A stretch of 64,000 bases of DNA from Prostheceraeus crozeri (taxonomy: Eukaryota > Platyhelminthes > Polycladida > Euryleptidae), in contig CAJQUW010007051.1 of the NCBI GenBank assembly GCA_907163375.1, positions 551,772 through 615,771 on the forward strand, written 5' to 3'. The notes under the pieces are model-generated. The model ran no database searches, was not told the origin of the DNA, and worked only from the letters and a program-made list of their open reading frames with translations. Within the stretch, counting starts at the first letter, position 1, and every line of letters begins with the position of its first letter. The translations under genes and the position numbers were made by a program. Shown here one piece after another: positions 1 through 11,825 of the stretch.

Positions 1-726
1 ATTTTGCCATGCTTAAAAAGGAACGCTGCTATTCGAACATTTTCATCTTCCTGCTATTGAACTGTTGTGTGATCATCAATATAATACTTAAAGTTTTCTG
101 CAAAATACTGAAGTTTGTACCATAGGATTATAAATAACAATGCATAGGCAACCATTTTGACGATCAAAATGTCATGATTGTGCATTGATTTTTTTACGTG
201 AGTGAATGATTTAAATGTACTGTAACAATGTAATAATGTAAGGCACAGGTATCTAAGCTTATTAAGAAAATCTAGATAATGATTATGATTCTACTGTATA
301 TTTGAATAATTGGACGACTGTACGTCACACATATCAGTTTGCAATATCGTAATGCATACACATGCATAAGTTTTGTTGAAATATTCAAATAAGCTTATTT
401 TGTTGAATGTTATCAATTATTGCGAAAATGAATGAATAAATAATTTGTTTTTGCTCATGAATGTATCGGATGCAATGTATTTTTTGCTAGCCTGGATTTT
501 TATGAAATGGTTGCAAACATAACAATACTGTATTATAATTTGCATATTTGTAAGGTTAGCAACACATTCTGGGCTACATAAAATAGGCCTATATTCGATT
601 TAATTATAATAAAACGTTATGTTTCGTATTATGTTGTAAATAGAACAAAACGTTTATTATTTGATGATAATTATGATGTCTAAAAAATGATTCCCCTTTA
701 CTCAGTTTATAAATAAAGCCACTAAA
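1..726. other. AT-rich intergenic DNA
   Basis: No coding exon, RNA gene or recognisable repeat is visible. Open frames are short and isolated. It reads as ordinary AT-rich host spacer. Confidence 0.6.
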
Positions 727-1007
727 TTCATTTTGATAAAATTAAAAACTAATTCTTGCACAATGCATTTCGTTCATTCTTATTCAAGTGCAAACATGCA
801 TGATTGAATATGAAATACAAAATCTGAAATCATGCTTCTACAGCAATGAATCTATGAACAAAAGGATTGTTCATAGATATATTACTGCAGAAGTAGGCTT
901 ATATGATTTTAGATTTTGTATTTTATATTCAGTCAATGTTTGCACTTGAATAAGAGTGTGCGAAAGACATTGTGCAAGAATTAGTTTTTAATTTTATCAA
1001 AATAAAT
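727..1007. repeat. Near-perfect palindromic MITE-like element, about 280 bp
   Basis: The left arm (about 727-860) and right arm (about 868-1007) are inverted copies of each other, separated by a loop of only about 7 bases. Examples are GATAAAATTAAAAACTAATT near 735 against its complement near 980, and TCTATGAACA against TGTTCATAGA beside the loop. There is no coding content. It fits a hairpin-type (foldback) MITE. The arms differ at scattered sites, so it is not fresh. I could not define a target duplication. Confidence 0.8.
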
Positions 1008-1751
1008 CTACTGGTTTTTTTTTATTTATTGATGATTATGATGATTAATTTTATCATGATTGTGCAATTAATTGTGTGTAAATAAATTATAGCCGGAAGA
1101 TGATGGTCGCTTGTCCCGCATTTGCTTGAAAAACAGAGGACTATCTAAACAAGGAATTCTCTCATCATATGAATGTCAAATTTTATTGGGTTGTACAGTA
1201 TTAATGCAAAATCATGTTAAAATTCATGATCTAATTTTATAGGCGATAAATAGGCTATCCGAAGATGGTCAAAAATCAAAAATATATCAAAAACTGTGTC
1301 CCTGTCCAAATGCAGAGCATTGCATGCATTCAAAATATAATGACAATGTGAATTTTAAAATGTATGATGTTTTTTTAAATTTTAGTCTAATTTTAGTTTC
1401 TAATTATGTCTTCAATTTATAATTTAGCTTCGATAGCCTCTAGATTTTAGGCAACAAGCATGAAGAAACTTTTATTTTGGATTAGTTGTGCCTCATGTCA
1501 ATGAAAGAAATTTTACGAACTATACAGAATTATATATTGTTCATATTCAATGTAGGCCCTATGTCGAAGCATCTTCTCTACGGTGACTCAAATTCAGTAG
1601 GCATGCATTTCGATACCTCTGATGAGCAGTTTCATCATATTAGATGTTGATATTCTAATATAGTGATTTCTCTTTTGAGCGTTGTACATGTATGCCTACG
1701 TGTTATGTAATTTTTGTGATCTAATTAAAATTTTGCTGTTTCTTACTTCAG
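1008..1751. other. AT-rich intergenic DNA
   Basis: I see nothing gene-like or repetitive, apart from a pyrimidine-rich tract ending in TTCAG at 1751 that could serve as a splice acceptor for the next entry. Confidence 0.5.
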
Positions 1752-1862
1752 GTACGTCGTGCTTACAGAAGGTCAATGGAATATCGAAGAAGGATCCGTG
1801 ATTTATCAGCGTCTGCTTTTGTCTCAAGTGGAACGTGTATGCAAACAGAAATACTTAGATAA
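1752..1862 (+). CDS. Possible terminal coding exon (37 codons including stop), unidentified
   Basis: A pyrimidine-rich stretch ending in CAG (1751) is followed by an open frame of 36 codons closed by TAA (1860-1862). Its composition is unlike the surrounding AT-rich DNA. The peptide is arginine-rich at its start (VRRAYRRSMEYRRRIRDL) and then serine-rich. There is no family match I can name and no partner exon upstream in the window. It could be the last exon of a host gene lying to the left, or chance. Confidence 0.2.
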   Translation, partial: VRRAYRRSMEYRRRIRDLSASAFVSSGTCMQTEILR

Positions 1863-2014
1863 TTTGCGAAAATATAATTATCCACAGATGATTCCAATGT
1901 TTACCGTTATCTTCATAATTGGGTAAATGATTGAAACTAGTTTTAAGTATGGTAATGGGATGTCAGTCACGATGTCAAGTGATTCATTAGGACGTCTCGT
2001 AGGAGCACTTTGAA

Positions 2015-2216
2015 GACGTACGTTGGATGTCCCGGCGGGATGTCAGACTGACGTCCTGTGAGAGTTCCGCTGTGACGTACGTGGGATGTCCCGTCGGGAT
2101 GTCATACTGACGTCCTGTGATGCTTCCGCTGTGACGTCTTTTTTACTGTCAAATAAGACGTACGTGGGCCATCCTGGAATGACGTCGTCATGACATCCCG
2201 CTGACGTCACATGTTT
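2015..2216. repeat. GACGT-rich tandem array (59-bp unit)
   Basis: GACGTACGT-type starts at 2015, 2074 and 2133 give a 59-bp period. Each unit contains GGATGTCCCG, GGGATGTCA and TGACGTCCTGTGA. The array trails off into further GACGT motifs, including a CRE-like TGACGTCA near 2208. The open frame on the minus strand here is a by-product of the repeat. Confidence 0.7.
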
Positions 2217-2261
2217 ACTGGGAAATTGATAGGAGACATGGCCATTGAAGAAAAATATAAT

Positions 2262-2485
2262 CCCTATCAACCAGAGCGGTCGCCGCGACCGCCATGGTCA
2301 GTCGCCTTCGGAGTCGCCTAAAGGTCGCCCTCAGCGTCGCCGGGGATTCCTATTTGTCCACCGCCCTGACTGCCTGAGGCGGTCGCCTTAAGAGCCGGAG
2401 CGCAGTCGCCCGGAGGTCTACCAGCGGTCGCCTAGCAGATGAGGTGCGGTCGCCTGTAGGTAGCTGCGGTCGCCGATTCTACCGA
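2262..2485. repeat. GGTCGCC-rich island, probable transposon end
   Basis: A GC-rich island with about a dozen GTCGCC motifs stands in AT-rich DNA. Its left edge reads CCCTATCAACCA. The same motif cluster lies in inverted orientation at 16.03-16.22 kb and ends in TGGTTGATAGGG, the exact complement. The two may be ends of one large element or two insertions of one family. Confidence 0.6.
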
Positions 2486-2867
2486 TTTGCCCCTACCCTT
2501 CAGTTGAAATTTCCCATTGCGCTATTAATTTGTAAAACACTAGAGCTGTCTCCCTAAGATGCAGGTGCATCAGTACTGCTCCACTGAAAACCAATAAGCT
2601 TCCTATGAGGAGTAGTAGAAATAAAGCGAAATTACACAGAATACAATATTTTGCAATACACCTGCACCGATTCAATGAAAATTTAATGTGCACACATGAA
2701 AATTGTATTTATAAGCACTGAAGATACAAAAGTACAAATTAACGATCGAAAAATACAACTGTTCTATGGAGGTTACAAAATGTTCTATGAAAGGCATCGA
2801 AAGACATAATTACGTAGTACAATCTAAATAACAGGAACTTTCTTAATTACATTGAAATTTGATGACT

Positions 2868-3185
2868 CCATATAGTCAGGAGATGACGCAAGTCAGACAA
2901 AATGACGCCAAGTTGGACATTTTGACGCAGTCAGACTTTTTGACGCAAATGGACTTTGTTCCGCACGCTCGCATCTCACCAAATTTGGTGTACAGGTGAG
3001 TTTTGCTAAGATGTATTCAATACATGCATTCAATACTTTCCGCCGGTTTCGGTTTCGGAGACTCTAGATTTTCATTCTTACTGACGCAAGTCATACTTTT
3101 TGACTCACGACGGTATTCTGACGGGTTGGACTATTTGACGCAAGTCAGACGTTTTGACGCATATTGAATATTTGACTCACGATTG
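2868..3185. repeat. Degenerate array of TGACGCAAGTCAGAC motifs
   Basis: About ten variants of TTTTGACGCAAGTCAGAC recur at roughly 19-20 bp spacing in two clusters (2884-2955 and 3080-3175). The complementary motif cluster is at 10.48-10.76 kb in opposite orientation. There is no coding content. Confidence 0.65.
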
Positions 3186-6100
3186 CATAATAAGTTGGAG
3201 GGAGAATCATACATGCATTTATAATTGCGATCAACCATCACAGAGTAAGTTGCAGAATGTACGAGTATCTACCTCTTCATATAGCCTAGATTTGCATGCA
3301 AATATTGCCTGGTAGAATCAGAGGGACTGGTTGACGAGGTCCCCTTAGAATTTATTATTCAAGATAGTCAATAAATAGGCTACCATTATCTAATTGAAAT
3401 GGGGAAATTTCAAGGTGCCGAATTCCATGACTATAGTAGGGTGACCGCCTGTCTTGCATAAATGCATCTTATTAAATCGAGAAATTAATTTTTTTCCAAT
3501 ATATGTTAGACACTGATGATAAAGCACTAGACATACAGATTTGGCAAATAACTCTATTATTTGGAAAATAATAATAATAATATTTTGATTACAAATCCAA
3601 AAGCAGACACCAGGAGAGTATTATATTGAATAGACTATCGCAAAATTTAATTATGGGTAGGCCTAGTTAATATTGTATGAACAGTGAACACATTGATTTT
3701 ATCGGAATGTCAATTTTAGTAGCGTCTCTCTTTTGAAATCGATTGGCATGTCATCAGTCAGGCTTCTCTTTAATCAAAAGCCTAATTAAGTCGGATAAAA
3801 ATGACATGTTGCTCTTACACAGGTTCATAAATTATCTTTCTTACAACATTCGTGCTATTTCCCATTATTGCATGCACCGGGTATGCTGCAATGTCGTGTA
3901 TCTGTTGTGCTCCGGCTATAAGCATGGTATTTATACGTGTACGAGCATTTTTTTAGTGTCTGAATGTTCCATTGACTGTTCATTCTTTTTGGAACTTATC
4001 TAAGATTACAATTATGCAAATTCCCGTATAGAGATGTGCAGCAGGGATCAGAAATTTACAAGAAATACAAATGATAGTGAATATTAATTGCTATTGCGAT
4101 TCGTTGATTGTGATATCATAAAGATCAATTTATTGATTAGAAAAGCTGTGTAATTTCGATTGTAGCGACACGTATGCCTAATTTTGTTACACAAAACGCA
4201 TAGCTGCAGTAAACTCATCAGACTGACAAGGCCCTTAGGGCTATTACTGACAATGTACATGTAATAACCTCTAAATTAAAAGAATGAGAAAAATCGATTA
4301 CACAGTTCAGCATTCCTGCTTGATTTACTCGACGGCGTTCGTCTTAGAATGATGAGAAGATCGCTGAAGTAGCAAGAAATAATTTTTTGCAATTGTTTGC
4401 TTGCTGGTGTTTCAAATAATTGCAACGAGTTAATTGATCACTTTATTATTAAAGTGCATTTAATTTTGTCAACTCGAGTTTGGGTTTGATATGAAAATTT
4501 TTTTAATAATGCATTTTATGCTTGTCATTTTACGGCAGCTTCATAGCTTTTGTCTTGACATTTAAGGTACATTGCATGTATATACACGATGAAAACTACA
4601 AATTCATGACTTACACGTAGGCTACATTTACACATTATTCATGGCCTATATGTTTCTTCACATGCGCCACATTTATGAACGTCTTTACATACAATAATAA
4701 TTTGAATTTTGATAATAGGCTCGTGTTGAGCAACAAAACTTGGGTCAACGGATCTCGTACTCAATCGAGTTCTATTTCATCGATTTTTGAATCAGTTTAA
4801 TGCAATGAAAGTGACGAAATCCGCTCAATTGCTCACGAGTCTACACATACGCTGAATACCACGCACGGGGAACATAATTTATAATATTGTCGCTTTATCT
4901 CCTCCTATCTCATGCCTCCCTAAAGCTCGTGAAAGTGAATAAATCATTAGACTTAAAATACTGTATAAGTTCTGTAGTACTTCGTGAAGTAGATATGGTA
5001 GTCCCTACATGAATGAACCTAAAATTTCAAAGCAGAAATTCACGTGCTTGCTTAAGATTAGCAAAGATCAAATGCAAAAACTTATTCAAATTGAGAGTTG
5101 GGATTTTATTCCCTGAGATGAGTGCCCAATATGCATATGGCTGCATATCGCTCATATAATGTGCAAACATGTTGTCACTGAAATTGTTTCAAATACTTGT
5201 AATGGCCGATTATTGAATACTGATAGCAGTTCTACAAAATAATCGTTTTTTTTATTGTGGATGTCTGTGCTGCAGGGAAGATGACAATTCATATTTCTCC
5301 GACAACAATAAAATATGTAAAAAATAGTAGTATCGTAAAGCTTACATGTAATTGTGAATTTTAAGTAGCATCTTCTATTATGTAGGCATAATATATCCAA
5401 CAAGAAACAAACATCAAATATGCTGCTACTCATATTAGGCCTACTCATACTAATTCATAATTAGAAAGTAACATTCATCCTCTAAGACATTATGAATCGA
5501 CCTGTTTCGCAATTCCGAGATTGTAATGTTTTGGGATCCCGAAATCACAGGATTGGGTTTCCTAAATCTCTATATTAATTCCTATCCCGGGATTTGGAAA
5601 AGTACCAAGGACTGCAGTCATTACTCAATACTCAATCCCAACGGGACTCGTCAATCCTCTGATGATTGCGCATTGATCCGGTACTGAAACTTTCCATGAC
5701 TTTGGAATTCCTAATTTGTCGTCATAAACACATGCACATTTTACATTCTCAACAGCAAGAATGATAGAGCTATTCAATAAGAGATAGTATTTCTATGCTT
5801 CTTTAAGCTGAGTGGATGGATGGTAACAACTGTGATAACGGGTTGGAGTTCATAAGCGACCGATTAGTCAGCTCATCATTTGTTAGTCAATTATCTTCTT
5901 CTGTCACACGCCGTGTAATTGTCGACTTAGATCAGAAACTGTTTGAAAATCGCTCGCCTTCCCTTACTGTGTATTCTATGCATCACTATAACTCGCTACA
6001 GCGTCATCGTCGATTTTAGGCTTATAAAAGTGATTTATTTGTACTATATGAAGTAAAACTCAATTACCTTTGCTTGCACTCTTAATCATTCGGCAATCTC

Positions 6101-9100
6101 ATACGCATTTTGAAAGTTCATGTAAGCACAGTTTAGGGAATCCAAGTTTGAGCTAATTCCTATTAATAAGATAGGTTTATAATTTGTCATAATGGTAATC
6201 ACTAAGTTGCAATGGTGTGTGACGATTTAAGTCGTCAAGCACACATTTACAAGTCTAGCTAAATTGTGATCAGATTTTTTCAACCTCAAGAATTTTTAAG
6301 CTACTAATACCATTATATACCACAAAAACTGGTATAATAAAATGACAAGAGAATTTTGCATGAGGCATGACAGGCTTTTGTTTATATAAGGACAATGTGA
6401 TGCAATTCCCAGGACTTTCAAAATCCTGGAATTCCGACATATCTCTAGACAGAGAAAGTTTCTAAATTGATCAACATTGTGCCAAAAAGGAAAGAGAAGG
6501 TATGTTTCGCAACTGCGTGATTCCAAGTTGAAATGATACCCCGGTAGGCCTATACAAATAATATGAGTCAAAGAATGCTTCATTCCCATTATGAGACTTC
6601 ATTTTTCAACATATTGCTTTATTTCCGACCAAAATTATCTAATTCATAACAAATGTTGCAATACTTGAATTATATGGTGAAATCCAGAAAAAAATGAACT
6701 TTTTGCAATTTTTTTGTCCCTCCCTGGATTCTGCAAAGTTATTGATCAAACAGTCAACTATAATATCATTTTGTAGGGTTTCGTTTGCTCTATCCGCCCA
6801 TAGATTCATTTTTATATTTTTGACAGTCTATTATATTTTTCGTTCGCCTGAGTTCTGAAAAACACCGATTTTTGCATGTCCCCGGAAATTTATCTACTTT
6901 TTAGAAGCCGTGAAACATATATCCAGCAGTCAGTGACCAAAGAGGTTTTTATGTTGTACATAATGTCATTCACCCATTTGTGAAATAGCGCAGTTGTCTT
7001 GAAATTCATTATTTGGAGTTTAGAGACAATAAGCTGATGTCCCCCAAAATTTTGTGATCATCTCTTCGAAGGTCAAAAGCGACTTCTCTTTGACCCCCTA
7101 CCTTGCGCCATCTAGAGATCCCAAAAAATTTTGTGTCATCTTCGATGGTCTAAGTCGGTTTCTTTTTTTTTTCTTTTTTGCTGCCAGTTCTTGAGAGGAC
7201 ATAAAGGGCAGGTTCAGTAACCATAGAAGGTTGCACTTTATCATTACTAATCACTTGAAACTAGAAAATTGAGGATGTCTTCATTGTAAGCTATATCGTC
7301 ATCTCCTCGACAAGTCAAAGAGTGTATGATCTACGCGTCATATTCAATTTTCTTTTCTAGCTTTGCCAACTGAATGAATTGTGGTTTGACATATGAAAAT
7401 GTTGAAATAGGATGATATCACAATGTTTTGAGGCCCATCTTCATTAAAAATTGAACATTTTTTTTCTGGGGACAAAAGAATCACGAAATTTTCTGGATTT
7501 CACCATATCTGGGACTGTGAAATTAGAGTTGCCGTGAATCACAGATGTAGGCCTACATCATTCACCTAGGACAACTTGATACATTTGGTTATTAACACTT
7601 GTTATTTGGTCCTGAAGAAGAATACCGAAATATCGACTTCAAGATTTTTTGATTCCTGATTTAGCCAGCGGCATATCTTATTCATAAATATTTACAGGAA
7701 TGGCCACTCTTAATCAAATGTATCAACTTGATAGAAATGTGGATCTAGGAACACTGAACTTTATTTTCCTCACCGGTGTTATATTTTCTAAGAGAAAATA
7801 GCACTACTTTCTAATGGTAAACATGCTTTAAATCAGATAGAGTACATCATCATACTCTAAGACAATAAAGCACTCAGACTTTCGGTCTTCGTGCCTTATT
7901 GAAAGATACATCATTTTGAGCAATGACTTGTCTCATATCACTGTTATAATAATGGATATGGCTTGCAGTTTGAATTTTGGCCTGAATGAGAGTAAAGCCT
8001 ATGCATGTACTTTTTCATGTACTACGGTATCATCAGCCCGTCTCTATTTCTTCTTTCATCTCTCAGAAAAGATTCGTTATTTACACCAATTTTGTTAGGA
8101 GAATTTTTCCCATTGCTTCATAGTTATCAAAATTCATCTAGAAGAATAAAATCGACACTGCAGCGACTGGCTCATCAATTTTTCTGAGCATCAAAGTCAA
8201 AAGTCCTGATTAATAGACTGTGTTTGAGGGCATATCGGTGAGGGCATCTGAAGAATCCTTCTTCGGGATAGTGTGGTGCATCAAGTAGCTTTGTATTTAC
8301 ATGTGTGTTAACTGGGAATTCCGATTTGGGACAGTACTATAGTACCTGCAGTATTCTAGTTGAACGTAGTTGGTAGACTACATGTAGGCCTACTTGCTTT
8401 TCATCTTATTCCATTTGTTTCCAGTCTTCATGGATTATATTAGGCTTACATCCTTCGTTATAGCTTTGCTGATGATGCTTCCAATTTCGTGCCGTCCCAA
8501 ATTAATGCCTCCCATTTTTGTTTGATCTCGCTCGTGCAGATTTCGAGAGATTTTTGAAAACCTAAAAGCCTAGAAAAATTTGTATTTTGGCCGGGGAGGC
8601 CTGAACTAATAGCAACATTTTGATAACGTTGGCGAACTAATAATACTATTATCATTGTTCTATGACAATGTAATACTAATATAGAGCTACTATAATAAAC
8701 TACTATGTATAACTACTAATATATGGCTGCTATATATACTATAATAATAATTATTGTTTTTGGAATTCACACTGTATTTGATGAATACGATTGTCGCAAA
8801 CGAACGATTCTTCATGATGAACCAAAAGTACGTTGAGGCATCATCTTCAAAAATTTATTGGCTATAAAATTGTAATAAAAACTTTTAGTTAAAATAAAAT
8901 AGTTTTATTAAGATGCTTTTAGTAGCGTCTACCTGTAAGTAGGTAAGATGATGAGAATCGTTATTCGACTTTCAGTCAAAATTTGTGCCAGAAGCCAGTG
9001 GATCCTCAGATTGTATAGATTACAATTATCTGTCCGATCTGAGGATTAGTTGGTTTTTGGATTGTTCATCATTGGCGGATAGCTTCACGCATCGAATGTA

Positions 9101-9179
9101 AACCAGCGAATATCGAAATCAAATACTAGATGACAGCATAGGGATAGCAAACTGACATCGAAGTCGCGATTGTTACATA
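3186..9179. other. AT-rich intergenic DNA
   Basis: No gene, RNA or clear repeat family is supported in these 6 kb. There is a TAT/TAA-rich simple stretch near 8640-8760. Several copies of the TAGGCCTA-type octamer occur (for example near 5437, 6545, 7550 and 8385). The short open frames show no domain, no splice context and no conserved composition. Confidence 0.5.
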
Positions 9180-9450
9180 TCCATTGTTAACTATGGGATG
9201 CCAGGCGGATAACCAGAATGCACAGCCGACAGCACAGATATCCGTCAAAAAACAACGAACCAGATATCGGTTGGATATCAAACATATCCGCTTATAAGAT
9301 GCGGATCTCCTGGGGATGAAAATTTTTTATCCGCGGAGATAGACTGGATATCCAAGCGGCTCCTGACGTAGAAATAATGGTGTGTGTCCGCTCAACCGTG
9401 AAGATCCGTTGATATCCGGAGAAGCTATAAGATGCTGATCGGATCCGTTT
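9180..9450. repeat. GGATATCC/ATCCG-rich cluster
   Basis: Short variants of GGATATCC, ATATCCG and GCGGAT recur many times in both orientations, unlike the flanks. It is probably a diverged subterminal repeat cluster of a DNA transposon. The ends are not defined. Confidence 0.4.
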
Positions 9451-9480
9451 GTTCGGAGGGGTGCGATTTAAAGAATGCGA

Positions 9481-9516
9481 CAATGATGATGCTGTAGCGC
9501 TTCAGCATCATCATTG
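9481..9516. repeat. Perfect 14-bp inverted repeat (hairpin)
   Basis: CAATGATGATGCTG (9481-9494) pairs exactly with CAGCATCATCATTG (9503-9516) around an 8-base loop. It sits at the edge of the GGATATCC-rich cluster. It could be a transposon end relic or a structured transcript element. Confidence 0.75.
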
Positions 9517-10477
9517 TGCGTAACTTAGCTATGGTGCAATGTAGACGAAAGTAGACAGTAATGTTTTCTCGTAATGATGATATCTGCATATGCATGTGAC
9601 AGATATTTCAGAAGTCTGTATGTCTACATGTGTATTCATACCAATGCTGCCCATTGCGATTTCTGGTTTTTTTATATTTTCTCATTTTATAATCCCAGCA
9701 TTATAAAAGTATCTTTAAGAACCTCAGAGCCCTATCGAATGCTTTAAGTGAATTTTGGTAGCCTACTTTTGTCTTCAATTCATAAATAACAATATCAAGA
9801 AAATAACAAAAATCATTGAAAACCATAGCCTGAAAGGGAAGTGACATCTGCTGATATCCTTCTATTCTTGTTCTTTGTCCTATTTATATTTATTATTTGT
9901 TGTCAAATTTTTCCTCTAATTTTTGCTCACTTGGTGTGAGGCCTATAAATGCTCTGCTGTTTTATCCCTTTACAAAGTTCTCATTGACAATAGGCCTATT
10001 GCTTTCGGTTCCATACTTTCGGCTTCCCTCCACATCCTTGCTAAATTCACAGTCCAGAAATTAGACCCAAACAATTTTCTGAGTTTCAATTCCTTCCTCC
10101 AGCTTCATGCATTTTCAAGGAATGACATGCCTACTTGACGATCCCTTGAATAACGATCCCTCGTGTGATTAGCTCATTTACAATGTGATGATCATTGAAA
10201 CTTTGAGCAAATTATCCTGACAAATAATTCTAACAGTGGATAACATTGAATTAGAAGAAAGCATGATCGCCTTATTTCTGTTGTGCAAAATCTACCATGA
10301 ACCGCTGTCTGAAATAAGATTGTTAATCTTGGGCATCATTTAATGTAGGCCTATTTGATTCCATGTTAACTTGTTCTTTTGAGATAAGCGCTTTATTCGA
10401 TACATAAAATTGTTGAGAGGACTTCTGACCGTATCTTTAGATATTAATATACCGCATTGCATTATCGATCGTTTTTG
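9517..10477. other. AT-rich intergenic DNA
   Basis: I see nothing gene-like. Two AGGCCTAT motifs lie near 9940 and 9993. Confidence 0.5.
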
Positions 10478-10762
10478 AGTCAAATATACCAAATGCGTCA
10501 AATTGTCCGGACGCGTCAGGAAGTTTTCAGAATTTATTTCATGATTTTGAGTCAAATATACAAACTGCGTCAAAAAGTCTGACTTCAATTTTCATTTACT
10601 TCAGCCTGAGTCAAATATACTTCTTGCGTCTAATATACCATTTGCGTCATAAAGACCGACTTGCGTCACGTCACGTATCTGAAGTGACGAATTCAGTTGG
10701 TAAAAATGGTTTTCTGCGTCAAATTGTCCGACTTGCGTCATTGAAAATCTCCAAATTGTCAG
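10478..10762. repeat. Degenerate array of GTCTGACTTGCGTCA motifs, inverted partner of the 2.9-kb array
   Basis: GAGTCAAATATAC and TGCGTCAAA variants recur through this stretch. Read on the minus strand from its right end it gives TGACGCAAGTCGGACAA, then TTGACGC, closely matching the start of the array at 2884. The two clusters are about 7.9 kb apart, in opposite orientation. Confidence 0.6.
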
Positions 10763-11525
10763 AAAAAAGCATCGATTTTCCAGATAAAATTTTGACAGAA
10801 ACATGCAGGTTTGATGTTGTTAATAAAGTTCCTGCCATTTAGATTATATGCACAATAGCAGCTACACAGATAACCAGGATATAACACCAAATACAAGAGA
10901 TGAAAAATTGAGTCACCTATTGAGAAAAGGAGTATCAGGCACAATTACTCAGCTGCAGGGGAGCGTTGGTGCCTCCTTCCATCAGATGTATCTTTTGCGT
11001 GCTTTAGTACGCTCTGCAGAGAGGCCTCTATTAACCTTCTCAGTCACATGAGGTCTAGAAATTTTGATACCGCACGATAAATTCGGGAATTCTTGAATGG
11101 AAATTTATTGTTCCTGCCGTGAAATGAATACTTCATCGAAATATCCGCAGCCAAAATCCTTTAAAATATTTCGTTTAGTCCGCTGCCGCCGATCAGTGAG
11201 AACTGCTTTGCCTGAAAAATAAAGCTGCATTTAAAATGGTGAAGCTTCTCTACGTACGTCAGTACATTTCCACTTCATTGTGGCGTACCTAAATCAAACA
11301 CAGCAAATAATTTTAAAACGATGTGAGTGGCTTTGTGATTCCAGTAAATCATTTGTGTCTGCAAAAGTCATTTGAATGATTCAGTTGATAATCAGGTCGT
11401 GCGTGGCACCGCTCTTTTAATGCCGACGATCATTGAGCGATGCAAATGACAGTGACACCTTCTGCCTTTATTTTGAATTGAAAATCTCACGTGTGCCTAA
11501 TATTGAAAGTAGTCAACTAGTCATC
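10763..11525. other. Intergenic DNA
   Basis: No supported feature. The short open frames lack recognisable domains. Confidence 0.45.
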
Positions 11526-11825
11526 CAGGTCAATATAAACCTTAATTATGCATTAAAGCAAGTCTACATAAAGTTCGACGTAGAAACACTGTTTAGACCC
11601 CAGGTCAATATAAACCTTAATTATGCATTAAAGCAAGTCTACATAAAGTTCGACGTAGAAACACTGTTTAGACCCCAGTTCAATATATACCTTAATTATG
11701 CATTAAAGCAAGTCTACATAAAGTTCGACGTAGAAACACTGTTTAGACCCCAGGTCAATATAAACCTTAATTATGCATAAAAGCAAGTCTGCATAAAGTT
11801 TGATGTAGAAACACTGTTCAGACCA
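11526..11825. repeat. 75-bp minisatellite, four copies
   Basis: Unit starts CAG(G/T)TCAATAT at 11526, 11601, 11676 and 11751 give an exact 75-bp period. The first three copies are almost identical and the fourth is more diverged. Because 75 is a multiple of three, one frame stays open through three and a half copies, giving a repetitive 115-codon frame that I regard as incidental. Confidence 0.9.

Noticed and set aside
3186-9179. Search for tRNA or rRNA genes
   Set aside because: I saw no cloverleaf with A and B boxes and no rRNA-like conserved segment here or elsewhere in the window.
11433-11780. 115-codon repetitive frame over the 75-bp minisatellite
   Set aside because: The frame is open only because the period is divisible by three. 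No start context, splice site or domain supports it.
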